From NCBI GenBank assembly GCA_051001995.1, contig JBPCMT010000029.1, positions 1 to 9,325 of the forward strand: a DNA stretch of 9,325 nucleotides, read 5' to 3'. Under the pieces are notes generated by a model. It saw only the letters and a list, made by a program, of their open reading frames with translations. It was not told the DNA's origin and did no database searches. The number at the start of each line of letters is the position of its first letter. Within the stretch, counting starts at the first letter, position 1. The DNA comes from CAWEHQ01 sp051001995. Lineage in GTDB: Bacteria > Actinomycetota > Thermoleophilia > Solirubrobacterales > Thermoleophilaceae. The position numbers were made by a program, and so were the translations under genes. Positions 1 to 6,213 of the stretch are shown here, in pieces.

Positions 1-328
1 GGAGCATCACGAGCTCCGACCCCCAGACGGCGGCGAAGTGGGTGACCATCGCGGCCGACCCCCGCATCCCGGTGAGCCCGATCAGCCCCCTGACGGCGCC
101 CCATCCGGTTCCGTAGCCCCAGTGGACGGCGGTGGCGAAGCGCGCCTCACCGTCGGCGTCGCGCGGCTGCACGCCCAGCACCTTGCCGGCGGCGTCGGCC
201 GGCGCGGAGCTGCTCTCGCGGCCTTGCAGCTTGGCCTCGAGCGTACTCGAGACGGTCATCGCAGCCGTTCCCGCGACACCTGCCAGCAGGCCTCGGCCAA
301 CCGCGTCGGCGACATCACGGAGCCACAT
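1..328 (-). CDS. Small membrane protein of unknown function, 3' end cut by the window edge
   Basis: An open frame runs from the ATG at 328 to the window edge with no stop (109 codons seen). The product starts MWLRDVADAVGRGLLAGVAG. Residues about 10-30 form a glycine/alanine-rich hydrophobic segment, followed by a polar stretch with a charged SSTLEAKLQGRESS region. A second apolar stretch rich in Gly, Trp and Ala (HWGYGTGWGAVRGLIGL, then AAMVTHFAAVWGSELVML) looks membrane-embedded. This pattern resembles small integral membrane proteins of the DUF1440/YagU type, but I recognise only the style, not a defined family. No clear Shine-Dalgarno precedes the ATG; a TTG at 367 is an in-frame alternative. 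It follows the SDR gene in the same direction after a 62-nt gap. Its role is unknown. The frame is credible because it stays open and has typical high-GC codon use. Confidence 0.6.
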   Translation of the reverse strand, partial: MWLRDVADAVGRGLLAGVAGTAAMTVSSTLEAKLQGRESSSAPADAAGKVLGVQPRDADGEARFATAVHWGYGTGWGAVRGLIGLTGMRGSAAMVTHFAAVWGSELVML

Positions 329-390
329 GGGCGCATTGTGTATGCCTCGGCCGCGTAGAACAAGCAACGATTGATTACGGCTGTGCCGCG

Positions 391-1227
391 TCACTCCCTC
401 GGCCGGCGCTCCTCGGCGAGCGGCTTGCCGACGTCGTCGGTCAACCCGACCGGCGGCCAGGGCCCCACCCAGTTGTCGCGCGCCCCATCGAGGGTGATGA
501 CGGCGCCGCTGTGGTAGTCGCCGGCCGGCGAGGCGAGGTAGGCCACGAGCCATGCGTGCTCCTCGGGCCGGCCGAGCCGGCCGAGCGGCACCGTCTTCGC
601 CACGTTCTCGTAGACCGGCCGTGGGTACTTCGAGAGCACTTCGGTCGCGAAATGGCCGGCGGCCAGCGCCACCAGCTTGATCTGAAAGCGCGACCACTCG
701 ATCGAGAGCGTCCGCGTCATGTTCTCCACCGCGGCGCGAGCCGCGGCTGAATGCGCCATGCCCGGGAGACCGTGGTGGGGCGACAGCGTCACGTTCAGGA
801 CCTTGCCCCCGCCCGCGGGAATCATCGCCCGTGTGGCGACCACGTGGGTCATCAACCACGTGCCCTCCAGGTTCAGGCGCACAACCGTGCGAAAGCCCTT
901 CACGCTGAAGTCCTCGGCCGGAGACATGAACTGTCCGCCGGCGTTGTTGACGAGCGTGTCGATGCGCCCGTGCCGCTCGAGCACGCCATCGACGAGCGCG
1001 CCGACCTGGTCCTCCTCGCGGACGTCGCACACCACGGCCTCGCAGCGGCCCTCGGAGCAGAGCGCCGCTGTCTCCTCGAGCGGCTCACGCCTGCGCCCGG
1101 CCACTACGACGGTCGCCCCGCAGGCGGTGAGCTCCTCCGCCGAGGCGCGCCCGAGCCCCGAGCCCCCACCGGTGACGACGACCACCTGCCCGTCGAGCAG
1201 CCCCTCGGCGAAGATGCGGGAAGGCAT
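391..1227 (-). CDS. SDR family oxidoreductase, trans-2-enoyl-CoA reductase (PECR/DECR)-like
   Basis: A 278-aa short-chain dehydrogenase/reductase, presumably cytosolic and NADP(H)-dependent. The Rossmann motif TGGGSGLG is at residues 19-26, NNAGG at 94-98 and the structural Asn (LNLEGTW) at 119. The usual catalytic YxxxK is absent. The aligned segment reads GMAHSAAARAAVENM (156-170), placing Ser160 at the Tyr position and Arg164 at the Lys position. The His-Ser-x-Ala-Ala-Arg-Ala pattern is the one I recall from peroxisomal trans-2-enoyl-CoA reductase; relatives reduce 2-enoyl- or 2,4-dienoyl-CoA. A role in fatty-acyl-CoA metabolism is therefore likelier than sugar or steroid oxidation, but the substrate is inferred. 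The C-terminal GAVITLDGARDNW is a normal SDR end followed by a short extra tail. It is divergent from the lactonase-like gene. A TAGGCT -10 ends 9 nt before the ATG, suggesting a leaderless mRNA. Confidence 0.88.
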   Translation of the reverse strand: MPSRIFAEGLLDGQVVVVTGGGSGLGRASAEELTACGATVVVAGRRREPLEETAALCSEGRCEAVVCDVREEDQVGALVDGVLERHGRIDTLVNNAGGQFMSPAEDFSVKGFRTVVRLNLEGTWLMTHVVATRAMIPAGGGKVLNVTLSPHHGLPGMAHSAAARAAVENMTRTLSIEWSRFQIKLVALAAGHFATEVLSKYPRPVYENVAKTVPLGRLGRPEEHAWLVAYLASPAGDYHSGAVITLDGARDNWVGPWPPVGLTDDVGKPLAEERRPRE

Positions 1228-1277
1228 CGCGGCGGCAGCCTATCTCGCACCACCCGCACGGATATCGTGGCCCGTCC
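1228..1277. promoter_or_regulatory. Divergent promoter region with two back-to-back -10 elements
   Basis: This 50-nt gap separates two divergently transcribed genes. On the plus strand TATCGT lies at 1263-1268, 9 nt before the ATG at 1278. On the minus strand TAGGCT lies at 1242-1237, 9 nt before the ATG at 1227. Both match TANNNT, and neither start codon has a convincing Shine-Dalgarno, so both messages may be leaderless. The -35 elements are not clear. With so little space the two promoters must overlap, so the genes are probably co-regulated or mutually exclusive. Assignment rests on short motifs only. Confidence 0.45.
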
Positions 1278-2183
1278 ATGACCACAGCCGCAGCACCGCT
1301 GCCGGCCGAGCTGCCGCTGCCGGGCGGCCAGCCGCGCGCGACCGTCAAGCTTCACCCGATCCTCGCCGCCGAGTTTCGGGCGCCGCCCGCCTGGTTTCAC
1401 CGCGAGGAGGGCCGCGGCGGGACGATCAAGGCGCTCGGTCTAGGGGTGAACGACGACGACTTCGTGGACGCGCCGATCGGCTGGTTCCTGCTCGAGCACC
1501 CACGCGCCGGGCGCATCCTCGTGGACACCGGGCTTCATCCGTCGGTGGCGGTGGACCCGCGCGCGAATCTCGGCCGGCTCGGCCCGCGGTTGTTCCGCGA
1601 CCTGTCGGTGGACGCGGGCCAGACCGCGCCGGCGCAGCTGCGGGCGCGCGGGGTCGAGCCGCGCGAGATCGCGGTCGTCGTGATGACGCACCTCCACCTC
1701 GATCACGCGAGCGCCGCCTCCGAGTTTCCGGGGGCCACGTTCGTCGTGAGCGACCGCGAGTGGGCGGCCGCCACCTCCACCGGCAGCGTCCTCCACGGCT
1801 ACGTGACCGCCCAGCTCGATCACGCGCTCGACTGGCGGACGGTGGACTTCGACGGCGAGGAGGCCGACTCGTTCGCCACCTTCGGTCGCGCGCTCGACCT
1901 GTTCGGCGACGGGAGCGTGCGCTGCGTGCACACGCCAGGCCACACCCACGGGCACATGTCGGTCGTGGTCAGGCTGCGCGACCGCGAGGCGCTGCTCGCG
2001 GGCGACGCCATCTACACGATGCGCACGCTGCGCGAGTCCCGGCTTCCCTCGCGCTGCGAGGACTGGCACCAGTTCAAGCGGTCGCTGCGCGAGATCCAGG
2101 GGTACGCGCGCCAGACGCCGACAGCCCTGATCGTCCCGGGCCACGACGCCGCCGCCTGGCGCTCGCTCGAGCCTGCGTACTAA
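1278..2183 (+). CDS. Metallo-beta-lactamase-fold hydrolase, N-acyl homoserine lactonase-like
   Basis: A 301-aa MBL-fold enzyme with a complete two-zinc site. HLHLDH is at residues 138-143, His222 in HTPGHTHGH, Asp243 in AGDAIYT and His289 in VPGHD. The tyrosine three residues after the bridging Asp (Tyr246) matches the catalytic Tyr of AiiA-type N-acyl homoserine lactonases (DASYT), and the spacing of the ligands is close to that family. The likely reaction is hydrolysis of a lactone ring or similar ester, possibly quenching quorum signals, but related actinobacterial proteins may act on other lactones. There is no signal peptide, so it is predicted cytosolic. The ATG at 1278 is preceded by a well-placed TATCGT rather than a Shine-Dalgarno. 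The following gene is convergent and ends 43 nt away. Confidence 0.85.
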   Translation: MTTAAAPLPAELPLPGGQPRATVKLHPILAAEFRAPPAWFHREEGRGGTIKALGLGVNDDDFVDAPIGWFLLEHPRAGRILVDTGLHPSVAVDPRANLGRLGPRLFRDLSVDAGQTAPAQLRARGVEPREIAVVVMTHLHLDHASAASEFPGATFVVSDREWAAATSTGSVLHGYVTAQLDHALDWRTVDFDGEEADSFATFGRALDLFGDGSVRCVHTPGHTHGHMSVVVRLRDREALLAGDAIYTMRTLRESRLPSRCEDWHQFKRSLREIQGYARQTPTALIVPGHDAAAWRSLEPAY

Positions 2184-2188
2184 GGGAC

Positions 2189-2224
2189 GGGCGGGCTCCG
2201 GCCGCGGCCCCCGGCGCGGCGCCC
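2189..2224. terminator. Candidate bidirectional terminator between convergent genes
   Basis: Only 42 nt separate the TAA of the lactonase-like gene from the stop of the convergent transporter gene. The gap is nearly all G and C and holds nested complementary arms: gccgcg (2201-2206) pairs with cgcggc (2215-2220) around an 8-nt loop, and gggcg (2189-2193) can pair with cgccc (2220-2224) as an alternative. There is no T-run on either side, so it would not be a classical intrinsic terminator. In DNA this GC-rich, short inverted repeats occur often by chance. Its position is the main argument. Confidence 0.25.
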
Positions 2225-2225
2225 C

Positions 2226-3212
2226 TCACCACCCCACCGCCTCCGGCCGTTCGAAGCCGCGCAGCTTCGGCAGCGGCGCCAGCAGGTAGCGCCACGTGAG
2301 CACGGCGCCGACGCCCATCGCCCCGACCGCGAGCAGGGAGCCGAGCGAGAGCAGCGGAACACCCGTCACGCCATGACCGATGTTGCAACCGTGCGCGAGG
2401 TTGCCGCCGAATCCCATCAGGACCCCGCCCGCCAGCGCGCGTCCGGCCCGAGCCCCGTCGAGGGAGCGGAGCGGGCCGCGGACCGCGATCGTCCCGCCGG
2501 CGAGGACCCCGAGCGCGAGGAAGAGCTGAAACGGGAACGACCCTCCCGAGTCGATCGCCCCGCGGGTGCCTTCGGCCGCCCCGACGAAGCCGAGGCCGTA
2601 CCCGTAGCCGGAGACGTCCGCCGCGACCCAGGCGAGGGCGGCTATCAGCCCGAACCCGGCGCCCAACACGAGTCCGGTGCGTGACCTACGCGCCAGCAGG
2701 ACGAGGGCGAGCACTCCAAGCGCGATCGCCAGCACCGGATAGGGAACGCCGGTGAGCTCGGCGACGCTGCTCGTGGCCGGCCGCGATGCGTCGTCGAGGC
2801 CGGTCAACAGGGAGTCGAGCGGGCCCCGGATGACGAGCTCGCCCGCGACGAAGCCGACGATGGCGATTGCGGTGGCCACTGACCCCGCGCCCGCCTTCCA
2901 CAGGATCCCGGTGATGCACCCGCCGGCGAGCGCCATGCCAACCCCGAAGGTGAGCCCGCCGATCAGCTGTGAGACCGGAAACAGCGCGGGAGCACCCGCG
3001 TCGACGTTCGCGCTCAACGGGTCGACGCCGAGGGCGAGCAGGAGTGGAAGCAGCAGCAGCTGGACGGCGACGGCGACGGCGAACACCCGCAGGATCGTCG
3101 AGTCCCTCGACACGACTGCGCGGCGCACCCCGGCGTTGAAGCAGACCCGCCCGCGCGCCATCAATATTCCGAGCGCGAGCCCCGTCGCCGTCGCGAGGAT
3201 GGCGGTCGTCAC
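2226..3212 (-). CDS. YeeE/YedE family (DUF395) membrane transporter, probable sulfur-compound uptake
   Basis: A 328-aa, strongly hydrophobic polytopic protein with about nine membrane segments. The family hallmarks are present in both halves: GRVCFNAG near residues 21-28, LAGGCITGILWKAG around 95-108, and GFGGNLAHGCNIGHGVTG around 267-284. The three cysteines Cys24, Cys99 and Cys276 sit in the places where YeeE/TsuA-type thiosulfate transporters carry the cysteines that line the substrate path. Import of thiosulfate or a related sulfur compound across the cytoplasmic membrane is the best guess. The start is GTG at 3212; no strong Shine-Dalgarno is visible. It lies 45 nt downstream of the acyltransferase gene on the same strand, so co-transcription is possible. 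No sulfurtransferase (YeeD/TusA-like) gene is next to it in this window. Confidence 0.87.
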   Translation of the reverse strand: MTTAILATATGLALGILMARGRVCFNAGVRRAVVSRDSTILRVFAVAVAVQLLLLPLLLALGVDPLSANVDAGAPALFPVSQLIGGLTFGVGMALAGGCITGILWKAGAGSVATAIAIVGFVAGELVIRGPLDSLLTGLDDASRPATSSVAELTGVPYPVLAIALGVLALVLLARRSRTGLVLGAGFGLIAALAWVAADVSGYGYGLGFVGAAEGTRGAIDSGGSFPFQLFLALGVLAGGTIAVRGPLRSLDGARAGRALAGGVLMGFGGNLAHGCNIGHGVTGVPLLSLGSLLAVGAMGVGAVLTWRYLLAPLPKLRGFERPEAVGW

Positions 3213-3257
3213 GTCGCGGAGGCTACGGCCCGCAGGTTACGACTCCGGCAACCCGCT

Positions 3258-4037
3258 TCAGTGAGCGGCGGGGCGGCGGCCGACGGCCTCGGCGGCGTCG
3301 GTGGCGCGCCGCCGAGCAGCCCGTGCGGCGCGCACGGCGCCGCGGCGCCCGCTCTGATCCAGTCCCCCATAGAGCGCCGAGATGCGGTCGAAGATCATCT
3401 GGGCCGCGGCCTGCGACTGCTCGCGCGTGGGCGACTCGGCGCGCTCGAAGCGGAAGGGATCGTCGTACTGGACGGTCACCTTCGGAAACTGGAGCTTCCT
3501 CCAGTCGCGGACCTTCGCCGAGCCGGCGATCGCGGCGGGCACCACCGGCGCGCCTGACTCGATCGCGAGCCGGCCGATGCCCGGCTTGGGCTCCCCGAGC
3601 TTGCCCGTGCGCGAGCGTCCCCCCTCCGCGTACATCACGACGATCCCGCCGCGGGCGAGCACGGCGTGGGCGGTCTGGAACGCCTCCTCGTCGCGCCTGC
3701 CGCGGAGGATCGGGAACACGCCGCCGTGCGAGTAGACGAACTGGATCGGCGCCTTGAAGAGCTGCGACTTCGCCATGAACTGCACCTTGCGGCGCAGATA
3801 GACCGCGATGAAGAAGTGATCGATGAACGAGAAGTGGTTGGGCGCGACGATCGCCGGGCCGTGCGAGGGGACCTTGTCGGTGTCGATCGCGCGCGTCCGG
3901 TAGAAGAGCAGCAGGATCGGCGTCAGGACCAGGCGCACGACCTCGTACATCAAGTCCGGTCGCCCCCGCCGCACGCGCGCGTGGAAGCGGTCGAAGTGCT
4001 CCGCGGGGCGCGGATCCTTGTAGACCTGAGCCTTCAC
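3258..4037 (-). CDS. 1-acyl-sn-glycerol-3-phosphate acyltransferase family protein (PlsC-like)
   Basis: A 259-aa member of the PlsC/LPLAT family, which transfers an acyl chain to lysophosphatidic acid in phospholipid synthesis at the inner face of the membrane. The catalytic NHFSFID motif (NHx4D, His68 and Asp73) follows a short hydrophobic segment at about 34-46. Block II is FPILRGRRD (108-116), block III is YAEGGRSRTGKLGEPKPG (136-153, EGGRS replacing EGTRS), and block IV is APVVPAAIAGS (163-173). The basic tail after residue 225 (many Arg and Ala) is typical of actinobacterial versions and may touch the membrane. The start is GTG at 4037. The glycerol kinase gene ends 31 nt upstream, so the two are probably in one operon. 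The acyl acceptor is not determined by sequence; some relatives act on other lipids. Confidence 0.88.
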   Translation of the reverse strand: MKAQVYKDPRPAEHFDRFHARVRRGRPDLMYEVVRLVLTPILLLFYRTRAIDTDKVPSHGPAIVAPNHFSFIDHFFIAVYLRRKVQFMAKSQLFKAPIQFVYSHGGVFPILRGRRDEEAFQTAHAVLARGGIVVMYAEGGRSRTGKLGEPKPGIGRLAIESGAPVVPAAIAGSAKVRDWRKLQFPKVTVQYDDPFRFERAESPTREQSQAAAQMIFDRISALYGGLDQSGRRGAVRAARAARRRATDAAEAVGRRPAAH

Positions 4038-4068
4038 TTCGGTCTGCTACCCGGGCGGCGGCCGAGGG

Positions 4069-5526
4069 TTACGCGTTTTCCCGGGCCGAGCCCCGGGCCC
4101 GGTCGAGCGCGCGGCGCCACCCTTCGAGCAGCGTCGCGCGCTCGTCCTCGGACATCGCCGGCTCGTAGCGCGCACCCTCGCGCCACATCGCGCGCGTGTC
4201 CTCCTCGCTCCAGAGCCCGGTGGCGATGCCGGCGAGGTAGGCGGCGCCGAGCGCCGTCGTCTCGGCGAGCTCCGGCACGACGACCGGCACGCCCAGGACG
4301 TCGGCCTGGAACTGCATCAGCCAGCGGTTCACCGTGGCCCCGCCGTCGGCGCGCAGCTCGTCGAGCGCGACCCCCGAGGCGCTCTCGGTTGCCCGCACGG
4401 CGTCTGTCGTCTGGTAGGCGATCGCCTCGAGCGCGGCGCGGGCGAGGTGCTCCCTCCCGGTGCCGCGGGTCAGCCCGACGATCGTCCCGCGTGCGTAGGC
4501 GTCCCAGTGCGGCGAGCCGAGGCCCGTGAGTGCCGGCACGAAGTAGACGCCGTCGTTCGAGTCAAGGGATCGCGCCAGGGCGTCGGTCTCGTCGGCGGCC
4601 TCGATCACGCCGAGCCCGTCGCGCAACCACTGGACCGCCGCCCCGGTCACGAAGATGCTCGCCTCGATCGCGTAATCGACGCGCTCGGGCAGGCCCCACG
4701 CGACGGTGGTGACGAGGCCCTCGGGCGCCTCGGGGCGCTGCTCACCCGCGTTCTGGAGCAGGAAGCTGCCGGTCCCGTAGGTGCTCTTGCCGCGCCCCTC
4801 GACGTGGCAGGCCTGGCCGAACAGCGCGGCCTGCTGGTCGCCGGCGATGCCGGCCACCGGCACACTGCCGCCGAGGGCGTCGGTCTCCCCGTAGACCTGC
4901 GCGCTCGGGACCGCCTCCGGGAGCGCCTCGATCGGCACGCCGAGCAGCTCGCACAGCTCCTCGTCCCAGCGCAGCCGCGCGGTGTCGAACAGCAGCGTCC
5001 GCGACGCGTTCGAGTAGTCGGTCAGGTGGCGGCCGGTGAGCTTGAAGGCGAGCCAGGAGTCGATCGTGCCGAGCGCAGCGTCGGAGCCGAGCACGCCCTC
5101 GCGCGCGAGCCACTCCATCTTGGTGCCCGAGAAGTAGGGGTCCAGCACCAGCCCGGTGCGCTCGCGCACGAGCTGCTCGCGACCGGCCTCGCGCAGTTCG
5201 TCGCAGCGGGCGGCGGTGCGGCGGTCCTGCCAGACGATCGCGCGGTGGAGCGGCTCGCCGGAGCGCCGGTCCCACGCGACGACGGTCTCGCGCTGGTTGG
5301 TGACTCCGATTCCGGCGAGGCGGGCGGCGTCAACGCCGGCATCGTCGAGCGCTTCGCGCGCCACGCCTTGCGTCACTTCCCAGATCTCGGCGGCGTCGTG
5401 CTCGACCCAGCCCGGGCGCGGGAAGTGCTGCTCGAACTCGCGGTAGGCGCGGCCGGCGGGCCGGCCGCGCTCGTCGAACACGATGCACGTTGTGCCGGTC
5501 GTGCCCTGGTCGATCGCGAGGATCAC
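4069..5526 (-). CDS. glpK: Glycerol kinase
   Basis: A 485-aa FGGY-family kinase that phosphorylates glycerol to sn-glycerol-3-phosphate with ATP in the cytosol. The N-terminal phosphate-binding motif DQGTTGTT comes directly after the start. Then come GVTNQRET (glycerol-binding Arg-Glu), YFSGTKMEWL, GIAGDQQAALFGQ (catalytic Asp), KSTYGTGSFLLQNAG, PALTGLGSPHWDAYARG, DGGATVNRWLMQFQ and TALGAAYLAG. The match to E. coli GlpK as remembered is close throughout. The frame stays open to an ATG at 5637, but those 37 extra residues are low-complexity, have no family counterpart and would overlap the divergent antitoxin gene. The GTG at 5526 gives the normal VILAIDQGTT N-terminus. A TACGCT -10 (5539-5534) lies 7 nt before this GTG. 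It is first in a probable glpK-plsC-yeeE-like transcription unit. Confidence 0.95.
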   Translation of the reverse strand: MILAIDQGTTGTTCIVFDERGRPAGRAYREFEQHFPRPGWVEHDAAEIWEVTQGVAREALDDAGVDAARLAGIGVTNQRETVVAWDRRSGEPLHRAIVWQDRRTAARCDELREAGREQLVRERTGLVLDPYFSGTKMEWLAREGVLGSDAALGTIDSWLAFKLTGRHLTDYSNASRTLLFDTARLRWDEELCELLGVPIEALPEAVPSAQVYGETDALGGSVPVAGIAGDQQAALFGQACHVEGRGKSTYGTGSFLLQNAGEQRPEAPEGLVTTVAWGLPERVDYAIEASIFVTGAAVQWLRDGLGVIEAADETDALARSLDSNDGVYFVPALTGLGSPHWDAYARGTIVGLTRGTGREHLARAALEAIAYQTTDAVRATESASGVALDELRADGGATVNRWLMQFQADVLGVPVVVPELAETTALGAAYLAGIATGLWSEEDTRAMWREGARYEPAMSEDERATLLEGWRRALDRARGSARENA

Positions 5527-5533
5527 CGGCGGG

Positions 5534-5539
5534 AGCGTA
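5534..5539 (-). promoter_or_regulatory. Candidate -10 element for glpK
   Basis: The minus strand reads TACGCT here (TANNNT), followed by 7 nt and then the GTG at 5526. No Shine-Dalgarno precedes that GTG, so a leaderless transcript is suggested. No good -35 hexamer is seen at the usual distance, which lowers confidence. The placement also supports the GTG start over the upstream ATG at 5637. Confidence 0.35.
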
Positions 5540-5603
5540 GAGCGGCGGGCTCGGGGGTCTCCCGACGAGTTCAGATGGGTCGCTGGTCCCGCGGCCCTTC
5601 TTT

Positions 5604-5621
5604 GCGCATCAGTTGATGCGC
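5604..5621. promoter_or_regulatory. 18-nt palindrome, probable autoregulatory operator of the toxin-antitoxin pair
   Basis: gcgcatca (5604-5611) and tgatgcgc (5614-5621) are perfect inverted copies separated by gt. The palindrome ends directly before the TATGGT -10 element, so a protein bound there would cover the spacer and block RNA polymerase. Type II antitoxins with ribbon-helix-helix domains bind such palindromes as dimers and repress their own operon. The downstream gene encodes such a domain, so the pairing of site and regulator is a natural inference. It also lies in the shared region upstream of glpK. Confidence 0.6.
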
Positions 5622-5627
5622 TATGGT
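5622..5627 (+). promoter_or_regulatory. Candidate -10 element of the toxin-antitoxin operon
   Basis: TATGGT fits TANNNT and ends 8 nt before the antitoxin ATG at 5636, so transcription would begin at or just before the start codon. A GGAGGGG run (5628-5634) lies only 1 nt from the ATG, too close for normal Shine-Dalgarno use, which favours a leaderless message. A TTGCGC at 5602-5607 is a poor, closely spaced -35 candidate. Confidence 0.45.
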
Positions 5628-5635
5628 GGAGGGGC

Positions 5636-6187
5636 ATGGCCAGGGGGGTTCATATCGTTAGAGAGGAAGCCACCGGGTGGGCCGTGAAGCGAGAGGGTGC
5701 GAAGCGGGCCTCGTCGTCACACAAGACCCAAGCTGAAGCCGTCGCGGCCGGACGGCGGCTCGCGCTCAAGAGCGGCGGGGCTGAGGTCGTTGTCCACAGA
5801 AGCGACGGGCGTGTGCGTGACGTGGACACCGTAGGGGCGGCGAAACTTGATGCGCTCAAGCGGGGGAAGCGGTCCGAGGACCAGAGAAAGGCCCCTCGGG
5901 GCGACGGGCCACGGACGACTCTTCGCCTGCCGGAGTCGCTGGCGCGCATTGCCGATCAGCTCGCCAAGGATCTGGAGGTCTCGCGAAACGATGCGGTGCT
6001 TCGCCTGGCGACACGTGGCGCGCGGCTGTTTGCGCAAGAGCAGAAGATCAGGGAACGACGAGAGCGGCGTTGGGCGGCGGTCGTTCCCGGCATCGTCGAT
6101 ATTGACGACGCAAAGTTTCCCTCGCAGGCCGAGGCTCAGAACGCGATCTTTGCTCAGGCCGAGGAAGTCGTAGAGCCGACAACCTGA
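5636..6187 (+). CDS. Type II antitoxin with DUF2188-like N-terminus fused to a ribbon-helix-helix domain (VapB-like)
   Basis: A 183-aa protein. Residues 1-67 (GVHIVREEATGWAVKREGAKRASSSHKT then GGAEVVVHRSDGRVRDVDTVG) have the shape of DUF2188, a small domain with a conserved W-x-V-K core and a closing H-x-x-DG-R-I/V-R motif. A charged linker (about 68-92) follows. Residues 93-132, TTLRLPESLARIADQLAKDL then EVSRNDAVLRLATRGARLF, are a CopG/Arc-type ribbon-helix-helix with the beta strand TTLRLP first. The acidic C-terminal tail (IVDIDDAKFPSQAEAQ to EEVVEPTT) is where such antitoxins usually clasp the toxin. The predicted role is to neutralise the PIN toxin encoded 26 nt downstream and to repress the operon at the palindrome. 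The start is ATG at 5636; upstream in-frame codons to 5483 lie inside the glpK promoter region. GC is lower than in neighbouring genes. Confidence 0.8.
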   Translation: MARGVHIVREEATGWAVKREGAKRASSSHKTQAEAVAAGRRLALKSGGAEVVVHRSDGRVRDVDTVGAAKLDALKRGKRSEDQRKAPRGDGPRTTLRLPESLARIADQLAKDLEVSRNDAVLRLATRGARLFAQEQKIRERRERRWAAVVPGIVDIDDAKFPSQAEAQNAIFAQAEEVVEPTT

Positions 6188-6213
6188 AGGGCAGAGGCTG
6201 TCGTTAGATCGCG

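Noticed and set aside
719..2299. Long plus-strand open frame antisense to the SDR and overlapping the lactonase gene
   Set aside because: The product is Arg/Pro/Ala-rich low-complexity sequence, as expected from out-of-frame reading of GC-rich genes; the SDR and lactonase frames carry clear family motifs.
4447..5616. 389-codon plus-strand frame opposite glpK
   Set aside because: It is the mirror of a strongly conserved glpK frame, with no recognisable domain and a composition typical of antisense reading.
5845..5859. cttga-tgcgc-tcaag inverted repeat, sharing ttgatgcgct with the operator palindrome
   Set aside because: It lies inside the antitoxin coding sequence (KLDALK codons), and a shared 10-mer is not enough to call a second operator.
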